From NCBI GenBank assembly GCA_023362775.1, contig JALMGJ010000005.1:38125463-38189462 (forward strand): a stretch of 64,000 nt of DNA. Direction: 5' to 3'. This document shows positions 26,701-35,893 of this stretch, piece by piece. How positions within the stretch are numbered: position 1 is the stretch's first letter; every line of letters begins with the position of its first letter. Under the pieces are notes generated by a model. It was not told the DNA's origin and ran no database searches. It saw nothing but the letters and a program-made list of their open reading frames with translations. This stretch comes from Charina bottae (Eukaryota > Chordata > Lepidosauria > Squamata > Charinaidae). A program made the position numbers and the translations under genes.

Positions 26701-29700
26701 TGTTTTGTTGTTGTTTATTCGTTCAGTCGCTTCCGACTCTTCGTGACTTCATGGACCAGCCCATGCCAGAGCTTCCTGTCGGCCGTCACCATCCCCAGCT
26801 CCCCCACGGTGGAATCCGTCACCTCCAGAATATCATCCATCCATCTTGCCCTTGGTCGGCCCCTCTTCCTTTTGCCTTCCACTTTCCCTAGCATCAGCAT
26901 CTTCTCCAGGGTATCCTGTCTTCTCATTATGTGGCCAAAGTACTTCAGTTTTGCCTTTAATATCATTCCCTCAAGTGAGCAGTCTGGCTTGATTTCCTGG
27001 AGGATGGACTGGTTTGATCTTCTTGCAGTCCAAGGCACTCTCAGAATTTTCCTCCAACACCACAGTTCAAAAGCATCTATCTTCCTTCGCTTAGCCTTCC
27101 TTATGGTCCAGCTCTCGCAGCCATAGGTTACTACAGGGAATACAATTGCTTTAACTATGCGGACCTTTGTTGTCAGTGTGATATCTCTGCTCTTAACTAT
27201 TTTATCAAGATTTGTTGTGGTGGACATGTGAGGTGGCAAAGAAATATTGGACTCAAATACATTCATTGATGCAAAACATATTACAAATTCGAATCCCATT
27301 TAAACCGGAATTATTTTTATTAGGAATATCAGAAGAACAAGTAGGAAAACAATTTAATAGAATTATACAATATATGATCACAGCAGCAAGACTTCTGTAT
27401 GCACAAAATTGGAAAAACCATGTTACCAACAATACAAGAATGGATGTTAAAATTGATGGATATGGCAGAGAGCGACAAATTGACATGTTTATTAAAAGAA
27501 AATTCAAATTGTTACTATCTTAAAGAGTGGAAACCATTGATGGACTATTTGCAAAAAGCGGGAGGGGCAAAGCTTATATGGGGTTTTGAAGATTAAAATA
27601 TATATAAATAAAATATATTAGACAGGAAATGTTTTTGAATGTTATAAAAAAAAAGCTAGCATGTAAGATAATTTTTTTTTACTTTTATGACCAGAGATAA
27701 ATCGGAAGTTAACTAATTTCTATGTCTTTTTTCTTTTTCTTTTCTTTACTTTCCTACACTTTTTTCTTTTTTCTTTAATTTGTATTTCTTTTTCTGTCTC
27801 ATTTCTGACTTTTAACTATGTATTGTTAAAATCTTAATAAAATTTGGGGGGAAAAAAAGATTCGCCATTGCTCTCCTCTCAAGGAATAGACGTCTTCTGA
27901 TTTCCTGGCTGCAGTCAGCGTCTGCAGTAAACTTTGTGCCTAGAAATACAAAGTCTGTCACTGCCTCCACTTTTTCTCCCTCTATTTGCCAGTTATCAAT
28001 CAAGCTAGTTGCCATAATCTTGGTTTTTTTGAGGTTTAACTGCAACCCAGCTTTTGCACTTTCTTCTTTCACCTTCGTTACAAGGCTCCTCAGCTCCTCC
28101 TCGCTTTCAGCCATCCAAGTGGTATCATCTGCATATCTGAGATTGTTAATGTTTCTTCCAGCGATTTTAACTCCAGCCTTGGATTCATCAAGCCCAGCAC
28201 GTCGCATGATGTGTTCTGCGTACAGGTTGAATAGGTAGGGTGAGAGTATACAACCCTGCCGTACTCCTTTCCCAATCTTAAACCAGTCCGTTGTTCCGTG
28301 CTCTGTTCTTACCGTTGCTACTTGGTCGTTATACAGATTCCTCAGGAGGCAGACAAGATGACGTGGTATCCCCATACCACCAAGAACTTCCCACAATTTG
28401 TTATGATCCACACAGTCAAAGGCTTTAGAATAGTCAATAAAACAGAAATAGATGTTTTTCTGTAACTCCCTGGCTTTCTCCATTATCCAGCGGATATTGG
28501 CAATTTGGTCTCTAGTTCCTCTGCCTTTTCTAAACCCAGCTTGTACATCTGGCAATTCTCGCTCCATGAATTGCTGGAGTCTACCTTGCAAGATCTTGAG
28601 CATTACCTTACTGGTATGTGAAATAAGTGCCACTGTTCGATAGTTTGAACATTCTTTAGTGCTTCCCTTTTTTGGTATGGGGATATAAGTTGATTTTTTT
28701 CCAATCTGATGGCCATTCTTGTGTTTTCCAAATTTGCTGGCATATGGCATGCATCACCTTGACAGCATCATCTTGCAAGATTTTAAACAGTTCAGCTGGG
28801 ATACCGTCGTCTCCTGCTGCCTTGTTATTAGCAATGCTTCTTAAGGCCCATTCAACCTCACTCTTCAGGCTGTCTGGCTCTAGCTCACTGACCACACCGT
28901 CAAAGCTATCCCCAATATTATTATCTGTCGGAGTCAGCGGTACTGGGGCGGCCCAATATCCAAGAAGCCTTAGAACAATACGTTCTTCCAGTCCTGATAG
29001 GAGTAAACAGACTCACACAAAATGAGGTTTAGGTAAAAAAGTCTATTTACAATTATACATACACAGTCTTCATATACAGCAGTCCAAGTAATACAGATAC
29101 GTCCAATGGCACATCAAATGAAAGAGAGAGAACAGCACCTTTACACAGTACTTTTATACACATATCTGTCCAATCAGGACTCACATTACAGTAGCATTGC
29201 ATCAGCCACTAATACAATAGCATACTCTTGCCAGTAGGTGTCATCATCTTTCACCTGATAGAATGACATAGCAGTTTCTATAACCTTTCACCTAGATATA
29301 CTGAATACATTTCCAGTCTGTTCTATCTGTAAATTCCAGGTTTTATTCTCAAACCTTAACATTATCCTTCCTATACAGATCTTCCGTATATTCTTGCCAC
29401 CTTTTCTTGATATCTTCTGCTTCTGTTAGGTCCTTACCATCTTTGTTTTTGATCATACCCATTTTTGCCTGGAATTTATCTCTGATGTTTCTAATTTTCT
29501 GGAAGAGGTCTCTTGTCCTTCCTATTCTATTGTCTTCTTCCACTTCCGCACATTGCTTGTTTAAAAATAATTCCTTATCTCTTCTGGCTAACCTCTGGAA
29601 TTTTGCATTTAATTGGGCATATCTCCCCCTATCACTGTTGCCCTTTGCTTTCCTTCTTTCTTGGGCTACTTCCACTGTCTCATCAGACAGCCATCTTGCC

Positions 29701-31742
29701 TTCTTGGTTTTCTTTTTCTTTGGGATGTTTTTTGTTGCCACCTCCTGAACAATGTTGCGAACTTCTGTCCATAGTTCTTCCGGCATCCTATCTACTAAAT
29801 CTAGTCCCTTAAATCTATTCTTCACCTCCACTGCATATTCATTAGGAATATTAGTGAGCTCATCTAACTGATCTGTGGGTCTTCCCTATTCTCTTTAGTC
29901 TGATTCTAAATTTTGCAATAAGAAGTTCGTGATCTGAACTACAGTCAGCTCCAGGTCTTGTTTTTACCGACTGTATAGATGTCCGCCACCTTTGGCTGCA
30001 AAGGATGTAGTCAATCTGATTTCGGTGTCGACCATCTGGTGAAGTCCATGTATAAAGTCGTCTTTTAGGTTGTTGGAAGAGAGTGTTTGTTATGCACAGT
30101 GAGCTGTCTTGGCAAAATTCTATCAGCCTATGTCCTGCTTCATTTTGTTCTCCCAGACCAAGGGTCGGAATTGGCGGCTCGCGAGCCAGATCTGGCTCTT
30201 TGGCCTCCTGACGCTGGCTCTTTTTCCATCTTTGCCGACCGACATCAGAAAGCCGGTCTCCGGAAGCGGCGCGAACCCTGGAGAAGACACTGAGACAGAG
30301 ACGCTGATTGGTGGAGGCTCAGAAGGAAGGGCGCCCCCACCAATCAGCGTCCCTGTTTCTTCTCCAGGAGAAGAACCCTGGAGAAGAAACGGAGACGCTG
30401 ATTGGTGGCAGCGCCCTTCCTTCTGAGCCTCCACCAATCAGCGTCCCTGTTTCTTCTACAGGAGAAGAACCCTGGAGAAGAAACGGAGATGCTGATTGGT
30501 GGCAGCGCCCTTCCTTCTGAGCCTCCACCAATCAGCGTCCCTGTTTCTTCTACAGGAGAAGAACCCTGGAGAAGAAACGGAGATGCTGATTGGTGGCAGC
30601 GCCCTTCCTTCTGAGCCTCCACCAATCAGCGCGCGCCAAAGCGCCCCCTTCCACGCGATTGGCTCCTGCCCGCAAACCCCGCCCCCTGGCTCTCGAGCAC
30701 TTCAAAATGTGCACGAGCATACCAAAATGGCTCTCGGCTCAAAAAGTTTGCCGACCCTTGTCCCAGACCATGCTTCCCTGTAATTCCAGGTGTCATTTGA
30801 CTACCCACCTTAGCATTCCAGTTTCCAGTAATGAAAATAACATCTCTTTTTTGCGTATTATCCAGTAGGTGCTGCAGATCCTCATAGAACTGATCTACTT
30901 CTGCTTCTTCAGCATCTGTGGTTGGGGCGTATATTTGAATCACTGTGATGTTAAATGGCTTACCCTGAATTCGAATTGAGATCATTCTATCGTTTTTTGG
31001 ATTGTATCCAAGCACTGCTTTAGCCACTTTATTATTAATTATGAAGGCTACTCCATTTCTTCTGTGGTCCTCTTGTCCACAGTAGAAGATTTGGTGGTCA
31101 TGTGATGTGAAGTGGCCCATTCCAGTCCATTTCAGTTCACTGACACCCAAAATGTCTATATTTAATCTTGACATCTCACCAATAACCACATCCAATTTGC
31201 CCTGGCTCATAGATCTTACATTCCAGGTTCCAATGGTGTGTTGATCTTTAGAACATCGGATTCGTCATTCACTACCAGCACCGTCGGCCGCTAGCCGTCC
31301 TTTCGGCTTTGAGCTAGCTGCATCATCACATCTGAGGCTAGTTGAACGTATCCTCTGTTCCTCCCCAGTAGCATTTTGACCATCTTCCGACCTGGGAGTC
31401 CCATCTTCCGATGGTATACCGACGTATCTCTGGTTGTACTGATCCATTTAGTTTTCACAGCAAGAATACTGGGGTGGGTTGCCATTACCTTCCCCAGGGA
31501 TCGTATTTAGTCTGACCTCTCTGCTATGACCTTCCCATCTTGGGTGTCCCTTCACAGTTTAGTTCATGGTGTCATTGAGGTGCTCAAGCTCCAGCACCAC
31601 GACAAGATGCCCATATGTTGGTAACAATTAAATAAGTTACATACCTGCTTGATGAGATGTTATTTTTTCCACTGCAGTTTATTTTCTCATTGGTCTCCAT
31701 TCTTTGTTTCACTAGTGCCTTCTTCAAAGTAGTCTCTTCCAT
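10200..31742 (-). CDS. SCLY: Selenocysteine lyase, 12 coding exons (complete CDS)
   Basis: This is a PLP-dependent class V (NifS-like) enzyme that splits L-selenocysteine into alanine and selenide in the cytosol, supplying selenium for selenoprotein synthesis. Coding exons, 5' to 3' on the minus strand: 31742-31645, 26196-26084, 24334-24234, 23984-23798, 22770-22643, 21417-21253, 19858-19752, 15239-15203, 13594-13511, 12591-12489, 11882-11807, 10344-10200. Every junction is GT-AG and all phases join, giving 1344 nt and 447 aa, close to the human length. Visible key residues: His150 (EHDSVRLP), Asp238 (VHTDAAQ), the Schiff-base Lys264 (TIVGHK) and catalytic Cys393 (GAACHS). The start ATG at 31742 is preceded in frame by TGA in the same exon. 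Introns are loaded with transposons, but no lesion was seen in the reading frame. Odd residues are Trp68-type changes at the end of exon 3 coding (GGWFQD) and Trp295 where human has Arg. Identification is by recalled similarity to the human protein. Confidence 0.96.
11807..11882 (-). CDS. SCLY: SCLY exon, catalytic cysteine
   Basis: Encodes residues 375-399, ending [16 protein letters not shown]. Cys393 in GAACHS is the catalytic cysteine that confers selenocysteine specificity in this family. Acceptor tctgcag, donor CCA|gtaagt. Confidence 0.94.
12489..12591 (-). CDS. SCLY: SCLY exon, NTCNFSI block
   Basis: Encodes residues 341-374, including [19 protein letters not shown]. This matches the human LPNTCNFSIRG stretch of the C-terminal subdomain. 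Acceptor attctag, donor AAG|gtaact. Confidence 0.92.
12725..13085 (-). mobile_element. LINE 3' end with C-terminal zinc-finger-like motif
   Basis: On the minus strand a short frame starts [20 protein letters not shown] and then has [19 protein letters not shown]. This CxxCGRxC...IGLxxH layout is typical of the extreme C-terminus of some non-LTR retrotransposon ORFs. It is followed by a 3' UTR-like stretch to 12725. It lies in a SCLY intron and is not part of SCLY. Confidence 0.5.
13511..13594 (-). CDS. SCLY: SCLY exon, AAELV...YLEERLE helix
   Basis: Encodes residues 313-340, [15 protein letters not shown]...RDYLEERLE, matching the helix before the C-terminal subdomain. Acceptor tttgcag, donor GAA|gtaatt, phase 0 at both ends. 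Confidence 0.92.
14326..14632. mobile_element. GC-rich hAT MITE, copy 1
   Basis: Terminal inverted repeats CAGAGCTTTCCAAACTG and ...CTTTGGAAAGCCCTG, with an exact 8-bp duplication, cactatat, at 14318-14325 and 14633-14640. The interior is extremely CpG-rich with nested TGTGTCGC/GCGACACA repeats and no coding frame of its own. The 8-bp duplication points to the hAT superfamily. Confidence 0.9.
14735..14993 (-). mobile_element. tRNA-derived SINE
   Basis: Minus strand: starts AGCCAGTTTGGTCTAGTGG (A-box-like), then GAGTTCTAGTCCC (B-box-like). A conserved body with CAACTCACCTCACAGGGTTG follows, ending CTCAAGGCGG... and a (TAAA)n tail at 14737-14772. A second copy is at 41.9 kb. Confidence 0.8.
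15203..15239 (-). CDS. SCLY: SCLY 37-bp microexon
   Basis: A 37-bp exon that completes Gly300 and encodes [12 protein letters not shown] (residues 301-312). It is recognisable only by conservation and by matching phases on both sides. Acceptor tttttag, donor AAG|gtaggc. Confidence 0.9.
16290..17790 (-). mobile_element. Old RTE/BovB-related LINE, decayed
   Basis: Minus-strand sequence parallels the BovB 3' region (ACTCTTGGTGACC..., CCTTTCCTAGCATTA..., TCAAGTGAGAATTCTGG). Further in it parallels its RT (AAACCCAGCTTTAACATCTG equals the KAGF segment), with many stops. More diverged than the copy at 26.7 kb. Confidence 0.65.
17795..18330 (-). mobile_element. Second old RTE/BovB-related LINE fragment
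   Basis: Repeats the 3' region of the preceding element (CAGTGTAGACTCTTAGTGAC, CCTTTCCTAGCATTAGATCC, GAGTGAGAACTCTGGGTTG), so two relatives lie head-to-tail. No intact frame. Confidence 0.6.
18410..19170 (+). pseudogene. LTR-retrotransposon gag relic
   Basis: Broken frames resemble a Ty3/gypsy-type gag: [15 protein letters not shown] in one frame, then [18 protein letters not shown], and [18 protein letters not shown] after a stop. A zinc-knuckle-like CGTAGH remnant lies near 19120. A frameshift near 18605 and several stops show it is dead. No LTRs identified. Confidence 0.6.
19752..19858 (-). CDS. SCLY: SCLY exon, GGGQE...RPG block
   Basis: Encodes residues 265-299, starting [15 protein letters not shown] and ending [14 protein letters not shown]. 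Human has Gly where this has Ala267, and Arg-Asn where this has Trp295-Ser296. Acceptor attgcag, donor GG|gtacgg. Confidence 0.93.
20281..20425 (+). mobile_element. tRNA-derived SINE fragment
   Basis: GAGCCAGTATAGTGTAGTGG then TTAAAGTGTTGGACTGGTGC is an A-box region, and TCAAGTCCATCC is a B-box-like segment. CAACCTACCTCACAGAGTAG matches the body of the other SINEs. Confidence 0.65.
21253..21417 (-). CDS. SCLY: SCLY exon, PLP Asp and Schiff-base Lys
   Basis: Encodes residues 210-264. LVHTDAAQ contains Asp238, which pairs with the PLP pyridine nitrogen. The exon ends LTIVGHK with Lys264, the Schiff-base lysine. Acceptor tttcag, donor AAG|gtatat. This exon alone makes the family assignment secure. 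Confidence 0.95.
21620..21685 (-). mobile_element. Minimal LINE tail insertion with target-site duplication
   Basis: About 65 bp of (TTTA)n plus GGATTTATCACTGCCCATCT, the complement of the L2/CR1-type 3' hairpin. Flanked by about 19-20 bp imperfect direct repeats (tagaagagccggctatcaat at 21601, tagaagaacaggctatcaat at 21686). Confidence 0.6.
22643..22770 (-). CDS. SCLY: SCLY exon, LANNETG motif
   Basis: Encodes residues 167-209, including [16 protein letters not shown] and [20 protein letters not shown] is a highly conserved block of the NifS/SCLY fold. Acceptor tttgtag, donor ATG|gtgagt, phase 0. Confidence 0.94.
23798..23984 (-). CDS. SCLY: SCLY exon, EHDS histidine
   Basis: Encodes residues 105-166, starting [13 protein letters not shown]. 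It includes the variable loop around [12 protein letters not shown] and then [19 protein letters not shown]. His150 is the residue that stacks on the PLP ring in this family. Acceptor cctccag, donor CTG|gtgagc. Confidence 0.93.
24234..24334 (-). CDS. SCLY: SCLY exon, SGGTE PLP-phosphate loop
   Basis: Encodes residues 71-104, ending [10 protein letters not shown], the turn that contacts the PLP phosphate in this fold. Acceptor cccacag, donor GAA|gtaaga; the exon ends on a codon boundary. The GGWFQD segment has Trp-Phe where the human protein has Lys-Pro. Confidence 0.93.
24467..24523. mobile_element. GC-rich hAT MITE, copy 2 (end only)
   Basis: Only one end remains: GCGCGCCGGGCGTTGG, TGTCGCCAACGG, and the terminal TTTGGAAAGCCATG seen in copies 1, 3 and 4. 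The other end and its duplication are missing. Confidence 0.65.
24535..24860 (+). mobile_element. Old RTE/BovB-related LINE 3' end
   Basis: A plus-strand open fragment at 24462-24797 has [20 protein letters not shown] and [19 protein letters not shown], the C-terminal RTE signature also seen in the BovB at 26.7 kb. It ends with GAGTCAGCACTGACTTGATG and AATCAATAAA. Confidence 0.7.
25217..26049 (+). mobile_element. Penelope-like element with inverted pseudo-LTRs, copy A
   Basis: Inverted arms (about 25217-25480 and 25758-26010) flank a short coding remnant. There is a one-sided tail to 26049 and an exact 15-bp duplication, acacttccatacaat, at 25202-25216 and 26050-26064. The frame at 25517-25840 contains [38 protein letters not shown] and [14 protein letters not shown]. 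This is the C-terminal GIY-YIG endonuclease region of Penelope-like elements, recalled from the family. The reverse transcriptase is absent. Both arms carry a hammerhead-like core. The element sits 19 bp beyond the SCLY exon donor at 26084. Confidence 0.85.
26084..26196 (-). CDS. SCLY: SCLY exon, YLDYNATTP motif
   Basis: Encodes residues 33-70, starting [17 protein letters not shown] and running to the NPSSSYEAG segment. YLDYNATTP is the N-terminal signature of cysteine desulfurases and selenocysteine lyases. Acceptor ctacag, donor CAG|gtctga. The right target-site duplication of a Penelope-like element ends 19 bp beyond this donor. Confidence 0.93.
27213..27856 (+). mobile_element. 5'-truncated L1 inserted in BovB
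   Basis: Plus-strand frames encode the extreme C-terminus of L1 ORF2: [33 protein letters not shown], then [15 protein letters not shown] in a shifted frame. A 3' UTR ending AATAAAATTTGGGGGG and a short poly-A follow. A 6-bp duplication, aagatt, lies at 27207-27212 and 27857-27862. Removing it rejoins the BovB frame. Confidence 0.85.
28926..29361 (-). mobile_element. 436-bp solo LTR inserted in BovB
   Basis: Starts TGTCGGAGTC and ends CCTTAACA (TG...CA), with an exact 5-bp duplication, ttatc, at 28921-28925 and 29362-29366. A TATAAAAG box occurs on the minus strand, so the LTR probably reads leftward. There is no internal region, so it is a solo LTR left by recombination. Its family differs from the gypsy LTRs at 35.4 and 40.9 kb. 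Confidence 0.88.
30159..30760. mobile_element. hAT MITE inserted in BovB, with CCAAT-box tandem array
   Basis: Terminal inverted repeats CAAGGGTCGG...CCGACCCTTG, with an exact 8-bp duplication, tcccagac, at 30151-30158 and 30761-30768. The core (about 30300-30630) is a tandem array with a 94-bp period. Each unit carries GCTGATTGGTGG and CCACCAATCAGCG, a mirrored pair of NF-Y-type CCAAT boxes. Chance frames repeated every 94 bp here are not genes. Confidence 0.92.
30300..30630. repeat. 94-bp tandem repeat, about 3.5 units
   Basis: The same block (GAGAAACGGAGATGCTGATT...) recurs at about 30380, 30474 and 30568 with few differences, and partially at about 30290. Each unit is internally palindromic. 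Confidence 0.9.
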
Positions 31743-31777
31743 TCTCAGTCAGCCTCCTTGCGGAACGATGACCTGCC
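31645..31777 (-). CDS. SCLY: SCLY exon 2, first coding exon (CDS 31645-31742)
   Basis: The exon begins after a ttcag acceptor and carries 35 nt of 5' UTR. It then encodes the variable N-terminal tail (residues 1-32 plus two bases) starting MEETTLKK. An in-frame TGA lies nine bases before the ATG, which fixes the start. The donor is AG|gtatgt. The BovB element begins only about 25 bp into the following intron. Confidence 0.88.
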
Positions 31778-32285
31778 CTGAAACAGAAAAATGTTACATG
31801 CAACTATCAAGATCATAGCTTTTTTCTCTGCAGTGGTCTGTCTGTCAGCTCCCCAACCTAGGCACTTGCAGAGAAAGGAAAAGCAAGATTAAAACTCCTT
31901 AGAAGCACCTGCAAGTGGACATGTTGGGTTCAGAAGAAAGAAGTATGAAAGAAGCCAGAGCAGGTAGACAGAAGGAGGGAGTTATTTTCTATGTTTGGCA
32001 GGACAGGTGACAGATGACTAGCAAGGAATGGAGCAAAGGAGGCAATGGCTGGGAGAGCCAGAACCCAGAGGATCCACGGTCAGGGAGAAAAACCAGGGAG
32101 ATCCCTGAGGCAGCTGAAACCAAAGAAGAAACAGCAGAAGGGAGACACAGCCCTGGACTCTAGATGGTGGCAGAGCAAACTCCACGTGGTTCAGGTGCCG
32201 GATAACTGGGAAAGAGAGCATTAAGGGATTTCTAAGCCTGTAGATAACATAGTGTGGGAGGAGGAAAAACTAGCAGCAAAGCAGT

Positions 32286-32833
32286 CTGTAGCTTGAATCA
32301 TGTCAACTGGATTTCTCTTTTCTCAGTGGAAACGTTTCGCTCCTTATCCAAGGAGCTTCTTCAGTCTGAGCAAAGTTGGTAAGGGAATCCTAAATATGTT
32401 TCTAGGTAGCTGTGTGACCTTACACCTGGGGTCATGGTTATATTGAGATGTTATTTTTAAGTCCTTTTACCATCTAAAGGAGAATCGTTAAGATCACCAT
32501 GCTGCTGTTGAGCTTGTGAAATGGTCTTAATCTTCCTAGGCACAGAAGACATTAAGACCATTTCACAAGCTCAACAGCAGCATGGTGATCTTAACGATTC
32601 TCCTTTAGATGGTAAAAGGACTTAAAAATAATATCTCAATATAACCATGACCCCAGGTGTAAGGTCACACAGCTACCTAGAAACATATTTAGGATTCCCT
32701 TACCAACTTTGCTCAGACTGAAGAAGCTCCTTGGATAAGGAGCGAAACGTTTCCACTGAGAAAAGAGAAATCCAGTTGACATGATTCAAGCTACAGACAA
32801 TTCCACCTGGATGACTGAGAACCTTCATAGACA
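32286..32833 (+). mobile_element. Penelope-like hairpin, copy B
   Basis: The same inverted arms as copy A, joined almost directly (turn near 32541-32550) with the coding part deleted, and the same one-sided tail ending CTTCATAGACA. Exact 15-bp duplication, tagcagcaaagcagt, at 32271-32285 and 32834-32848. Confidence 0.88.
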
Positions 32834-32960
32834 TAGCAGCAAAGCAGTTTACTGTATATTATAAGGAAAGTATTAGAAGTTTAAGTAATTTAGTTAGATT
32901 CTAAGTATTAAGTTAAATAGGTATTAGAATACATATTTATGCTAGGTCACTATAGATACA

Positions 32961-34556
<1,596 letters not shown>

Positions 34557-34559
34557 TAC

Positions 34560-35350
34560 ATACAAATACTTATACACATAAAATCTTGTAAATACACTTT
34601 GTACTACATTTTTATCATAAAAACAGCACTATCTGCACTCATTATTTGTGTGCATCTGGCTTCTTATCGATCCATTTCAACCCTCCAACACGCCTTTTAA
34701 AAAAATCACATTTAACTCTCTGCAGTTACAGTCACACAGTCTGGCTCATATTACACTTATCTTCTTGTTTTGTAAAATCCACCAATTATCTACTTTCCTT
34801 AATAATAAACAATCAGCATTCCCACAAAGGTCCGGTCTGTTTGTCTAATTAATTTTACTGTTTTCAAAGGTACTTTTGTCAGGGAAAAAAAAATATTATT
34901 CTGTTTTCTAAAATTACTGTCCCCTTTATCTGTTTAAAACTTTGAGTCACAATCTTGTTAAGTTTTTGCTTTTAAATTAAAATCCTTTAAGATAGTATTT
35001 TTTTTTATCTTCTTAATTCCAAAAAGAAGGCAACTCACCAAATGTCTTTGTTCTTTTCTGCCGTTCAGAATATCTCTCTTAGGTTGTAAATTAATTAAAC
35101 CCAAAGGTGTTTACGAAAGTGACGTTTTTTGCCAGTCATGTGTCCATAAAGGCTGCACCGCGGTACTAGGTACATTGCCGCTCAACTCACAATCAACCAC
35201 AAGAAACTCAATTTCTGTGGTCTCCTCAGGAGGAGCGGCTATCCTTCCTCTGGAGAGATTTTCATCAGCCAGAACCCGTGTCCTGGCCGTTGATTTTACC
35301 ACAGTGCTGTCCCCACTCATAGGGACAACTAACCCGCCATAGGTCCTCAT
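34560..35350. other. SCLY intron 1 segment, nothing firm
   Basis: AT-rich up to about 35090. The segment 35100-35350 is less AT-rich and may be L1 5' UTR continuing across the gypsy insertion to the L1 ORF1-like sequence at 41.3 kb; this is only a guess. Confidence 0.3.
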
Positions 35351-35357
35351 CCAGAAG

Positions 35358-35732
35358 TGTAAGGCACTCCATCCGATATCTATAATCTCCCTGCTCTAGA
35401 GTAACTCACAGACACATGAGTTCTAAGAAGCAGAAGAGTTTATTATAGCATACAGAAGCTAGCACGCACAAAGACTTGAATGGCTGGAACCTGTAAAGCC
35501 TGCACATTTAAATCTTCCCTTCCCCCACCCACAAGGTTCTTTGGTGGTGACACGTGTAACTCGTGCCTTTCCAAGCTGCTCAGACATCCGCTCGCGGAGA
35601 TGTGTATTCGCGATCGTCAGCTAGGTGCGAACCGGTCTACTTCAAAGCCGGCGTCTCTTTCGTGTCACTTGCAGCCTCCTGGAATGTGCATCCCGTCTAG
35701 CATCTTTGGCAGAGATCTGCCGATCTCTGACA
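35358..35732 (-). repeat. Gypsy 3' LTR
   Basis: 375 bp, plus-strand ends TGTAAGGCAC and TCTCTGACA. It contains 16 bp (GTCTAGCATCTTTGGC) absent from the other LTR. Confidence 0.93.
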
Positions 35733-35893
35733 TGCTCCTGGCCCAAGATGCTCCCCCCACCCCTTAGCTGCATGTTTTGTTAACCCAACCAATTATTTAC
35801 ACATTTTCATACATTTCTACACATTTTCATACATTTCCTGTAGGGAGAGAGCACAAAAGTATTTTAGCACATTGCATTGTTCAAGCGCCTGTT

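Larger units (their letters stand above)
26705..31608 (-). mobile_element. Full-length BovB LINE with three nested insertions
   Basis: Flanked by an exact 11-bp duplication, gcccatatgtt, at 26694-26704 and 31609-31619. The 4904-bp span minus three insertions (about 1.7 kb with their duplications) leaves about 3.2 kb, the usual full length of BovB. Minus-strand parts in order: APE-type endonuclease (frame 31210-30626, with [13 protein letters not shown]), linker (29831-29349), RT (28895-27812, with [20 protein letters not shown] and [10 protein letters not shown]), then the C-terminal region (27299-26715, with [18 protein letters not shown]). It is inactive: a frameshift in a T-run near 28690, a TGNWNAKVG where GDWNAKVG is expected, and the insertions. 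Confidence 0.95.

Noticed and set aside
30109..30868. Series of similar frames repeated every 94 bp on both strands
   Set aside because: Products of the tandem array in the hAT MITE, not genes. Also not a CRISPR array: units are contiguous, with no unique spacers.
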